Shown here: piece by piece, positions 1 through 6,334 of the stretch
Layout of the letters: each line of letters starts with the position of its first letter
How positions within the stretch are numbered: position 1 is the stretch's first letter
Assembly (NCBI GenBank): GCA_036260375.1
Contig: DASZZZ010000046.1
Location: forward strand, 1 to 14,392
DNA length: 14,392 nt
Direction: 5' to 3'
From: DASZZZ01 sp036260375
Lineage (GTDB): Bacteria > Actinomycetota > CADDZG01 > WHSQ01
Made by a program: the position numbers and the translations under genes
The notes under the pieces: model-generated
Told to the model about the DNA's origin: nothing
The model's database searches: none
The model's input: only the letters and a program-made list of their open reading frames with translations

Positions 1-64
1 TGATCACGGCCCCCGTCGGCGCGACGTCGGGCGCGAAGTGGGGGCAGACGACGACGAGGTTCAC
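1..64 (-). CDS. Glycosyltransferase, GT4-like (N-terminal fragment, cut by window edge)
   Basis: The minus strand from 64 reads MNLVVVCPHFAPDVAPTGAV and continues off the left edge, so only about 21 residues are visible. A hydrophobic beta strand followed by CPHFAPDVAPTG is the usual opening of WbuB/WcaI-like GT4 glycosyltransferases, in which this strand and the glycine-bearing loop begin the first Rossmann domain. The GTG start overlaps the TGA of the preceding glycosyltransferase gene in a GTGA tetranucleotide (61-64), so translation is probably coupled and the gene is the third visible member of a minus-strand glycosyltransferase operon. A weak GGAAC stretch lies upstream of the start. 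The family call rests on a short segment only; the acceptor and donor sugars cannot be told. Confidence 0.6.
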   Translation of the reverse strand, partial: MNLVVVCPHFAPDVAPTGAVI

Positions 65-1194
65 AGCGTCGTTCCGAGTGCGTGCCGGTACGCGTCCTCG
101 AGGACGTCGGCCGCGTGCGTCCACGTGAACGCCGCGGCGCGCTCCAGCCCCGCGCGCGCGAGCTCGGAACGTCGACCGTCGTGGCCGGCGAGGAGCGACA
201 GCGCGCGCGCCCACTCGTTGGTGTTGTCCGGGGACAGCAGGATGCCCGCGGCCCCGACGACCTCGGGTAGCGCGGTCGCGTCGGCCGCGACGACGGGGCA
301 ACCACGGCCCATGGCCTCCAGCACCGGCGCGCCGAACCCCTCGAAGCGCGACGGGAACGTCATCGCGGTCGCCTCGTCGTAGAGCGCGTCGAGACGGTCG
401 GCCGGCACGTAGCCGAGCCGCCGCACGCTCTTCTCGATGCCGAGCTCGCGCACCTCGGCCCCCACCCGCACCTCCATCGATCCCTTGGCGCCGGTCAGCA
501 CCAACGACGCGTCCGGATGGCGTTCGAGGACGCGCGCGAACGCCTTGACGAGCACGAGGTGGTTCTTGTGCGGATACGTGATGGCCGGATAGAGGAAGAA
601 CGGCCCCGGGAGGTCGTAGTGCGAGCGCACGTCGAACGCGGCCGCCTTCCGCTCGCGCGGCGAGATGCCGTGCGGCACGACGACGACGACGTTGGGGTCG
701 ATGCTCAGCCGTTCGATCACCGTGCGCCGCGTGAACTCGCTCGGCGTGAGCACCAGACGCGCCGCCTCGGCCGAGCGCGGGACCATCGTCTTGAGGTACG
801 TCAGCTTCGTCTTCGTGAAGTACTCGGGGTAGTAGAGGTACTGGAGGTCGTGGATCGTGAGCACGGGACGCGCCGCGCGCACGACGGGAACCGTGCCCCC
901 GGCATGGTGCACGAGGTCGATGCGGCGCCGGCGGCACTGGCGCGCGAGCCACGAGTTCTCGCCCGCGACGCGAAACGACTTCCACTGTCCGCTCACGGGT
1001 GCGTACGCGGTCTTGAACGTCTGCGTGACGTCGGGGTGGGCGTCGGCGAGCTGCGGCAGCGCGAAGAGCGTGTAGTCGAGCTCGGACGACCGCTCAGCGA
1101 GCCCGCGCAGCAGCCGCACGACGTAGGTCTCCGACCCGCCGACCTTGCCGGGAACCATCCACAACAGGTTCACGCCGACCTTCGGCCCGCTCAC
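61..1194 (-). CDS. Glycosyltransferase family 4 protein
   Basis: This 377-residue protein has the GT-B fold layout of GT4 retaining glycosyltransferases and is probably cytoplasmic or loosely membrane-associated. An N-terminal glycine-rich loop (GKVGGSETYVVRLL, residues 16-29) is followed by the linker-side motif TIHDLQYLYYPEYF (113-126). The C-terminal nucleotide-sugar domain starts around FFLYPAITYPHKNH (199-212) and carries the E-x7-E signature EGFGAPVLE (285-293), where the glutamates contact the donor sugar. The GTG start at 1194 was chosen because it follows a good ribosome-binding site (GGGAGGT, 1201-1207, six bases away) and makes a GTGA overlap with the upstream gene. The 3' end makes a second GTGA overlap with the next glycosyltransferase gene. 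Family certainty is high. The substrate is unknown, though the GDP-fucose synthase-like gene nearby makes a surface-polysaccharide role likely. Confidence 0.9.
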   Translation of the reverse strand: MSGPKVGVNLLWMVPGKVGGSETYVVRLLRGLAERSSELDYTLFALPQLADAHPDVTQTFKTAYAPVSGQWKSFRVAGENSWLARQCRRRRIDLVHHAGGTVPVVRAARPVLTIHDLQYLYYPEYFTKTKLTYLKTMVPRSAEAARLVLTPSEFTRRTVIERLSIDPNVVVVVPHGISPRERKAAAFDVRSHYDLPGPFFLYPAITYPHKNHLVLVKAFARVLERHPDASLVLTGAKGSMEVRVGAEVRELGIEKSVRRLGYVPADRLDALYDEATAMTFPSRFEGFGAPVLEAMGRGCPVVAADATALPEVVGAAGILLSPDNTNEWARALSLLAGHDGRRSELARAGLERAAAFTWTHAADVLEDAYRHALGTTL

Positions 1195-2291
1195 GCGGCG
1201 ACCTCCCGGTAGCACGACGCGACGCCGGCGGCGGTGCGCTCCCACGTGTACTCGGCGGCGCGCGCGGGGCCCGCGTCGGACAGCTTGCGCGCGAGCGCGT
1301 CGTCGCCCAGGACGGCGGCGAGGCCGCGCGCGATCGAGCCCGGGTCGCGCGGGTCGACGAGCACGGCGGCGTCGCCCGCGACCTCCTCGGTCGACGTCCC
1401 GCGCGACGTCACGACGGGCGTCCCCTGCGCCATCGCCTCGAGCACCGGGAAGCCGAAGCCCTCGAGCAGACTCGGCATGCAGAACACAGCCGCGCCGGCG
1501 TACAGGGGGCCGAGGTCGGCGTGCGGCACGAACCCGAGCGCCTTGACCCGGGCGCGCGCCGGACGTACGAGCGCGTCGAGGTCCTCGTTCCATCCGCGCG
1601 GCCCGACGAGCGCGAGGTCGACGCCGTCGTCGAGCGTGCGGAACGCCTCGACGAGGCGGGCGAGGTTCTTGCGCGGCTCGATCGTCCCGGCGAAGAGCAC
1701 GTACGGGCGCGTGAGCCCGTAGCGCGCGCGGACGCGCTCGACGTCGCCGGCGGTCGCGCGGGGCGCGTCGACTCCGAGCGGCACGACGCGCAGACGCGCG
1801 GGATCGAACCCGGCGCGCGCGCAGTCGTCGGCGGTCGCCCGCGACGGGCACAGCACGAGGTCCGCGTCGCGGCGCGCGACCGCGAGCCCGCGTTCGAAGA
1901 AGCCGCGTCCGCGGCGCGTCACGAAGTCGCCGCCCGCGCGCCACGCGACGTCGTGCATCGTGACGACGAGCGGCGCGCTGCGCGGCGGCACCGCGATCGT
2001 CGTCGCGTGGACGACGTCGACGCGGCCGGCCGCCCGTTCGACGCGCGGCCGGCGCAGGCGGAGCCACGACTCGTACAGCGCGACGCGCGGCAGCGGCACG
2101 TGGCGAACGTCGATGCCCGGCTCCCATCCGGGGGCCGGCGGCGAGCGGTGGTACGCGGCGACCCCGACGAGCTCGACGTCGCCGCGCGCCGCGAGCGCGC
2201 GCGCCATGCCGATCCCCGCGACCGCCGTGCCGCCGGGGACCTCGTGCCAGCATTGCTCGATCGTGTAGGCGACGCGCACTGCCTCGGTCAC
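1191..2291 (-). CDS. Glycosyltransferase family 4 protein
   Basis: This 366-residue GT4 protein is the first gene of the minus-strand glycosyltransferase operon. Visible hallmarks are VDVVHATTIAVPP (91-103), TMHDVAW (111-117), the donor-domain opening AGTIEPRKNLARLVEAF (201-217), LVGPRGW (228-234) and the E-x7-E motif EGFGFPVLE (277-285). It closely resembles the plus-strand glycosyltransferase at 3320-4369 in these blocks (HAT, EPRKNLARL, GPRGW), so the two are probably paralogues that transfer related sugars. The start is the GTG at 2291; a GATGAT -10 element six bases upstream suggests that transcription begins at or very near this codon. The stop overlaps the next gene in GTGA. The reaction is transfer of a sugar from a nucleotide donor to a glycan or lipid acceptor; which sugar is not visible. 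Confidence 0.9.
   Translation of the reverse strand: MTEAVRVAYTIEQCWHEVPGGTAVAGIGMARALAARGDVELVGVAAYHRSPPAPGWEPGIDVRHVPLPRVALYESWLRLRRPRVERAAGRVDVVHATTIAVPPRSAPLVVTMHDVAWRAGGDFVTRRGRGFFERGLAVARRDADLVLCPSRATADDCARAGFDPARLRVVPLGVDAPRATAGDVERVRARYGLTRPYVLFAGTIEPRKNLARLVEAFRTLDDGVDLALVGPRGWNEDLDALVRPARARVKALGFVPHADLGPLYAGAAVFCMPSLLEGFGFPVLEAMAQGTPVVTSRGTSTEEVAGDAAVLVDPRDPGSIARGLAAVLGDDALARKLSDAGPARAAEYTWERTAAGVASCYREVAA
1201..1207 (-). promoter_or_regulatory. Ribosome-binding site of the second glycosyltransferase gene
   Basis: The minus strand reads GGGAGGT, six bases before the GTG at 1194. It lies inside the 3' end of the preceding gene and decides the start of the gene at 61-1194, together with the GTGA overlap. 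Confidence 0.65.
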
Positions 2292-2297
2292 GGCCGG

Positions 2298-2303
2298 ATC
2301 ATC
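2298..2303 (-). promoter_or_regulatory. Candidate leaderless promoter (-10) of the minus-strand glycosyltransferase operon
   Basis: The minus strand reads GATGAT, then CCGGCC, then the GTG start at 2291. A -10 box six bases before the start codon would place the transcription start on the codon itself. No good -35 is seen. The facing plus-strand promoter lies only about 25 bases away. Confidence 0.4.
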
Positions 2304-2328
2304 GCACGCCGTTCGCGCCGACCACGAC

Positions 2329-2334
2329 TACGAT
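2329..2334 (+). promoter_or_regulatory. Candidate leaderless promoter (-10) of the fucose synthase-like gene
   Basis: TACGAT fits the actinobacterial TAnnnT -10 consensus and ends six bases before the GTG start at 2341, which argues for a leaderless transcript. It also argues against the ATG at 2333 as a start, since that codon lies in another frame and inside the box. No convincing -35 is seen. Confidence 0.5.
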
Positions 2335-2340
2335 GGCGCG

Positions 2341-3303
2341 GTGGGCGACTTCTTCTCGACGCGGCGCGTGCTCGTCACCGGAGGCTCCGGCTTCCTCGGG
2401 CGCGCGTTGTGCGCCAAGCTGCGCGAGCGCGGCGCGGCCGACGTCGTCGTCGCCCGCAGCCGCGACTACGACCTCACGCAGGCCGGCGCGGTCGAGAAGC
2501 TGTTCGCCGACGCGGCCCCCGACCTCGTGATCCACCTCGCGGCGCGCGTGGGCGGAATCGGCGCCAACCAGGCTCATCCCGCGGACCTCTACGTCTCGAA
2601 CCTGCTCATGGGCACGCACGTGATCGAGCAGGCGCGCCTTCGCGGCGTCGCCAAGACCGTGCTGCTCGGCACGATATGCGCCTATCCCAAGCACACGCCG
2701 GTTCCGTTCCGCGAGGAGTCGCTGTGGGACGGCTACCCGGAGGAGACCAACGCGCCGTACGGTGTCGCCAAGAAGGCGTTGCTCGTGCACGCGCAGGCGA
2801 ATCGGGCGCAGCACGGGCAGAACGCGATCTACCTGCTGCCGACGAACCTCTACGGGCCGGGGGACAAGTTCAACCCGTCCGTGTCGCACGTCATCCCGGC
2901 GTTGATCAAGAAGTGCGTCGACGCGCGCGCGCGCGGCGACGACGCGATCGACGTGTGGGGGACGGGACGTGCGACGCGCGAGTTCCTCTACGTCGACGAC
3001 TGCGCCGAGGGCATCGTCGCCGCGGCGGAGCGATACGACGACGCCGAGCCCGTCAACCTCGGCACCGGGCGCGAGGTCCCCGTGCGCGAGCTCGTCGAGA
3101 CGATCGCGCGCCTCACCGGGTTCGACGGAGAGCTGCGCTGGGACGCGTCGAAGCCGGACGGCCAGCCGCGCCGGTGCCTCGACACGACGCGCGCGCGCGA
3201 GCGCTTCGGCTGGCGCGCCGAGGTCGATCTCGAGGACGGTCTGCGCCGGACGATCGAGTGGTACGTCGCGCACCGCGCCGAGGCCGAGGCGGCCACGTTC
3301 TGA
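2341..3303 (+). CDS. fcl: GDP-L-fucose synthase-like NAD(P)-dependent epimerase/reductase
   Basis: This 320-residue short-chain (extended SDR) enzyme most resembles GDP-L-fucose synthase, which converts GDP-4-keto-6-deoxy-D-mannose into GDP-L-fucose by epimerisation and NADPH reduction. The nucleotide-binding loop TGGSGFLG is at 13-20 (glycines 14, 17, 20). The family block AARVGGIGANQAHPADLY (67-84) is present, as are the active-site Tyr140 and Lys144 in YGVAKK, Cys113 in GTICAYPK, and His183 in SHVIPALIKK. The position usually filled by the catalytic serine (GSSCxYP in the family) is Thr111 here, a conservative change. The cap-domain motif REFLYVDD (213-220) is typical. The partner dehydratase (gmd) is not in the window. 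Sixteen bases separate it from the next glycosyltransferase gene, so the two are probably cotranscribed. A related nucleotide-sugar epimerase role is the main alternative. Confidence 0.8.
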   Translation: MGDFFSTRRVLVTGGSGFLGRALCAKLRERGAADVVVARSRDYDLTQAGAVEKLFADAAPDLVIHLAARVGGIGANQAHPADLYVSNLLMGTHVIEQARLRGVAKTVLLGTICAYPKHTPVPFREESLWDGYPEETNAPYGVAKKALLVHAQANRAQHGQNAIYLLPTNLYGPGDKFNPSVSHVIPALIKKCVDARARGDDAIDVWGTGRATREFLYVDDCAEGIVAAAERYDDAEPVNLGTGREVPVRELVETIARLTGFDGELRWDASKPDGQPRRCLDTTRARERFGWRAEVDLEDGLRRTIEWYVAHRAEAEAATF

Positions 3304-3319
3304 CGGCGACCGCGCCGCG

Positions 3320-4369
3320 ATGAGGGTCGCGTTCGACGCGGGGCCGACGCTCGACGTACAGACCGGTGTCGGCCGCTACGCGCGCGAGCTCGGAGATGCG
3401 CTCGAGGCGATCGGCGTCGACGTGCGCCGCTACGCGGTCGCGCTGCGCGGGCGCGCCGGCCCCGACATCGCGCGCGTGCGCGTCCCCGCGCGCGCGGCGC
3501 AGTGGGCGTGGCGGCGCGCGGGGGCCCCGGCGGTGACGCGCGCGACGGGGCCGGTCGACGTCGTCCACGCGACCAACTTCGTGCTGCCGGCGCTCGGATC
3601 CACGCCCGGGGTCGTCACGGTGCACGACCTCTCGTACCTGCGGCCGGACGCGTTCCCGGGGGCCGGGCGCCTGCGCGAGCTCGTCCCGTGGTCGCTGCGC
3701 CGCGCCGCGCGCGTGCTCGTGCCGACCGAGGCGGTGCGGGCCGAGCTGGCGGCCCACTACGGCGTTCCCGCCGACCGCGTCGACGTGACGCCCGAGGGCG
3801 TGTCGCCGGTGTTCTTCGGGGCGACGCCGCTGTCGGACGTGCAGCTCGACGGCCTCGGCCTCCGGCCCCCGTTCGCGGTCGCGGTCGGGACGCTCGAGCC
3901 CCGCAAGAACCTCGCGCGGCTGCTGCGCGCGTGGCGGGCCGCGGCGCTCGACGGGTGGACGCTCGCGCTCGCCGGCCCGCGGGGATGGGGCGGCGACCTG
4001 CCCGAGACGCCCGGCGTCGTCCCGATCGGCTGGGTCGGCGACGCCACGCTCCCGGGCCTGCTCGCGGCGGCCGAGGTGTTCTGCTACGTGTCGCTCTACG
4101 AGGGCTTCGGCCTGCCGCCGCTCGAGGCGATGGCGGCCGGCACGCCGGTGCTCGCGGGGCGTTACTCGGCCGCCCCGGAGGTGCTCGGCGACGCCGCCGT
4201 GCTCGTCGACCCCCTCGACGAGGACGCGATCGCGCACGACCTCGCGGCGCTCGCCGGCGACGCCGACCGCCGGCGCGCGCTCGCCCGCGCCGGGCGCGCC
4301 CGCGCGGTCGGCTACACGTGGGCGCGCACCGCGCTCACGACGCTCGCGGCGTACCGCGCCGCGCTCTGA
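3320..4369 (+). CDS. Glycosyltransferase family 4 protein
   Basis: This 349-residue GT4 enzyme starts MRVAFDAGPTLDVQTGVGRY, in which the early glycine-rich loop (14-20) is typical of the family. Further blocks are VDVVHATNFVLP (79-90), TVHDLSYLRPDAFP (100-113), the donor-domain opening VGTLEPRKNLARLLRAW (189-205), LAGPRGW (217-223) and the E-x7-E motif EGFGLPPLE (261-269). The ATG at 3320 was chosen because the signature N-terminal strand begins there; an open frame continues further upstream only inside the preceding gene in another frame. No clear ribosome-binding site is visible. It follows the fucose synthase-like gene by 16 bases, so it may use GDP-fucose or GDP-mannose, but that is inference. 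It is similar in several blocks to the minus-strand protein at 1191-2291, across the fcl gene. Confidence 0.9.
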   Translation: MRVAFDAGPTLDVQTGVGRYARELGDALEAIGVDVRRYAVALRGRAGPDIARVRVPARAAQWAWRRAGAPAVTRATGPVDVVHATNFVLPALGSTPGVVTVHDLSYLRPDAFPGAGRLRELVPWSLRRAARVLVPTEAVRAELAAHYGVPADRVDVTPEGVSPVFFGATPLSDVQLDGLGLRPPFAVAVGTLEPRKNLARLLRAWRAAALDGWTLALAGPRGWGGDLPETPGVVPIGWVGDATLPGLLAAAEVFCYVSLYEGFGLPPLEAMAAGTPVLAGRYSAAPEVLGDAAVLVDPLDEDAIAHDLAALAGDADRRRALARAGRARAVGYTWARTALTTLAAYRAAL

Positions 4370-4419
4370 CGCGGCGCGCTGCCCTCAAGACCGCTCGCGG
4401 GCGTGACGAAGAGTGCAAT

Positions 4420-5841
4420 ATGACCTCACGGATCTGCGAGCGCCGGCGCGTCCGAACCGGCGCGAGGGCCTCCGCCCTGGTTCTCGCGGCGCTGCTGCTG
4501 ATGCAAGCGCCGGCGCTCGCGACCACCCGCGTCCGCATCACCGGCGGCGGCTTCGGCCACGGCATCGGGATGTCGCAGTACGGCGCCTACGGACGCGCCC
4601 TCAAGGGCCGTTCGGCGACCGAGATCCTCGAGCACTACTACACCGGCGCGCGCGTCACGGCGCGGGAGATGCCCGACGAGGTCCGCGTCGGCCTGCTACA
4701 GGGCCGGTCGTCGGTCACGGCGACGTCCCCGGCGCGCCGTCCCGGCGGCGGGAGGGTCGCGTTCCGCGTCACCGGCGCGGACGAGCCGCTCGCGGCGGCG
4801 TCCGGCGCGACGTGGCGGGTCGAGCCGGCGCCCGACGGACGCATGCGCCTCTACAAGGACGGCGTGCGCGTCACCAAGGACGGCCGCAGCACGTTCGGGA
4901 GCCCGAGCGCGCCGCTGCAGGCGACGTACCGGTCGTTCGGCTCGATGCTGCGCATCGCCGAGAAGGGGCGCAGCTACGCGTACGGACGGATGGTGTTCGA
5001 CACCTACGCCGGCTGCGCCGCGTACTGCGTGCGCGTCGTCGCCGCCATGCCGATGCAGAAGTACCTCTACGGCCTCGGCGAGGTGCCGTCGTCGTGGCCC
5101 CGGGCGGCGCTGGAGACGCAGGCGATCGCGGGCCGGACGTACGCCTACGAGAAGGTCGTTCGTCTCGGCCAGCACCGCTCGCCGTGCGACTGCGCCGTGT
5201 ACGACTCGACCTACGACCAGGCCTACATAGGCGACTCGAAGCGCATCGACTCGGGCTCGTACTGGGACGAGTGGCAGGCCGCGGTCGACGCGACCGACCG
5301 CCTCGTCGTGACCTACGGCGGGCAGCCGATCCAGGCGTTGTACTCGTCGTCGTCGGGCGGCTACACCGAGCACAACGAGAACGTGTGGGGCGGTAGCCCG
5401 ATCCCGTACCTGCGCGGCGTCCCCGACGACGCCGACGCGGTCACGGCCAACCCGAGCCACCGCTGGAGCGTGTCGCTGACGTGGGCCGAGCTGTCGTCGA
5501 AGCTGAACGCGTACTACGGCACCGGCACGCTGCGCAGGTTCACGCTCGTCGAGCCGTTCGGGGTCTCGGGCCGCGTCACGATCGTGCGCGGCGACCGCGG
5601 CGGGGCGACGATCGTCGGCTCGGCGCGCACGGTGCGCGCGAGCGGGTGGTCGCTGCGCTCGGCCCTCGGGCTGCGCGACTCGCTGTTCCGCATCCAGGTC
5701 ACGACGTCGTCGGGCGCGACGACCGGCTCGGTGCTGCCCGCGGATCTGTCGTCGTTCGCGGCGCGCGCCGCGGGGGCCGCCACGGTCGCGTCCGGCGGCG
5801 ACTCCCCCGCGCTGGGCAACGGCGGCCCGCTCGACGGCTGA
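4420..5841 (+). CDS. Exported SpoIID/LytB-domain protein
   Basis: The 473-residue product has an arginine-rich N-terminus, a hydrophobic stretch (about 18-30) and an APALA signal-peptidase site ending near residue 34, so it is probably secreted. Right after it comes GGGFGHGIGMSQYGAYG (42-58), the glycine/histidine motif of SpoIID/LytB proteins. The core domain follows: YLYGLGEVPSSWPRAALETQAIAGRTYAYEK (about 215-245), with Glu221 at the position of the catalytic glutamate of SpoIID lytic transglycosylases, and SSSSGGYTEHNENVWG (309-324). The region around 256-269 reads CDCAVYDSTYDQAY; the cysteine pair that binds zinc in Firmicutes SpoIID appears replaced by Tyr and Asp. A peptidoglycan-cleaving or cell-wall role is likely, not necessarily sporulation. 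The ATG at 4420 sits six bases after GAAGAG and gives an intact signal peptide. Confidence 0.85.
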   Translation: MTSRICERRRVRTGARASALVLAALLLMQAPALATTRVRITGGGFGHGIGMSQYGAYGRALKGRSATEILEHYYTGARVTAREMPDEVRVGLLQGRSSVTATSPARRPGGGRVAFRVTGADEPLAAASGATWRVEPAPDGRMRLYKDGVRVTKDGRSTFGSPSAPLQATYRSFGSMLRIAEKGRSYAYGRMVFDTYAGCAAYCVRVVAAMPMQKYLYGLGEVPSSWPRAALETQAIAGRTYAYEKVVRLGQHRSPCDCAVYDSTYDQAYIGDSKRIDSGSYWDEWQAAVDATDRLVVTYGGQPIQALYSSSSGGYTEHNENVWGGSPIPYLRGVPDDADAVTANPSHRWSVSLTWAELSSKLNAYYGTGTLRRFTLVEPFGVSGRVTIVRGDRGGATIVGSARTVRASGWSLRSALGLRDSLFRIQVTTSSGATTGSVLPADLSSFAARAAGAATVASGGDSPALGNGGPLDG

Positions 5842-5863
5842 CGGAGGCCCGGAGGGCGTCGCG

Positions 5864-5869
5864 TAGACT
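5864..5869 (+). promoter_or_regulatory. Candidate near-leaderless promoter (-10) of the EamA-like gene run
   Basis: TAGACT (TAnnnT class) ends eight bases before the ATG at 5878. It is the only plausible promoter in the 36-base gap after the SpoIID-domain gene and would serve the three genes from 5878 to 8322. Confidence 0.5.
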
Positions 5870-5877
5870 CGGCCCCC

Positions 5878-6333
5878 ATGGCCCTCGAAGCGCCGCCGCC
5901 CGAGCAGATCGCCGCGGCGAGCACCCCCTCGACGACCGGACGTCTCGTCTCGGCCGCGTTCCTGCTGGTGAGCGTCGCCTTCTCGGTCGCGGGCCAGCTG
6001 ACCCTCAAGGCGGCGATGAAGCGCGTCGGACGGATCGGCACCGCGCAGCTCCAGGCCGTCGGCGACACGGTCGTGCGGGCTGCGCGCGAGCCGCTGCTGT
6101 GGGTCGGCCTCGGGCTGTTCGGCGTCTCGGCGCTGTTCTGGCTCGTCGTTCTGTCGCGCGTGCGGCTGTCGGTCGCGTATCCCCTCGTGGGCGTGTCGTA
6201 CGTCTTCGTCGTGTTGTTCTCGCGCTACCTGCTCCACGAGAGGGTGCCGGGGCTGCGGTGGCTCGGCGTGTTCGTCGTCGCGCTCGGGATCGCCATCATC
6301 GGGCTGTCGTTCCGGCGGGCGACGGGGAGCTGA
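5878..6333 (+). CDS. Small four-helix EamA/SMR-like membrane protein
   Basis: This 151-residue protein has a polar, proline-rich N-terminal tail (1-20) and four predicted membrane segments at about 22-44, 72-92, 97-117 and 124-144. The arrangement, the conserved glutamate in HERVPGLRWLGVFVV (120-134) and the closing GIAIIGL segment fit the drug/metabolite transporter superfamily in its four-helix form, as in SMR proteins and ArnE/ArnF-like flippase subunits. Such proteins work as dimers. Set between glycosyltransferase and nucleotide-sugar genes, a role in flipping a polyprenyl-phosphate-linked sugar is reasonable but inferred; drug efflux or metabolite export are alternatives. The stop is one base before the next gene's GTG, so the two are cotranscribed and probably coupled. 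The ATG is close behind a TAGACT promoter element. Confidence 0.75.
   Translation: MALEAPPPEQIAAASTPSTTGRLVSAAFLLVSVAFSVAGQLTLKAAMKRVGRIGTAQLQAVGDTVVRAAREPLLWVGLGLFGVSALFWLVVLSRVRLSVAYPLVGVSYVFVVLFSRYLLHERVPGLRWLGVFVVALGIAIIGLSFRRATGS
6324..6329 (+). promoter_or_regulatory. Ribosome-binding site of the nucleotidyltransferase gene
   Basis: GGGGAG lies five bases before the GTG at 6335, inside the last codons of the EamA-like gene. It supports the GTG as the start. Confidence 0.5.
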
Positions 6334-6334
6334 C

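Noticed and set aside
2333..2530. ATG at 2333 as the start of a separate plus-strand gene
   Set aside because: This frame is unrelated to the fucose synthase-like frame, encodes a Ser/Arg/Ala-rich sequence, and its ATG overlaps the proposed -10 box.
4420..5841. SpoIID domain taken as proof of endospore formation
   Set aside because: SpoIID/LytB domains are common in non-sporulating actinobacteria and no other sporulation gene is seen here.
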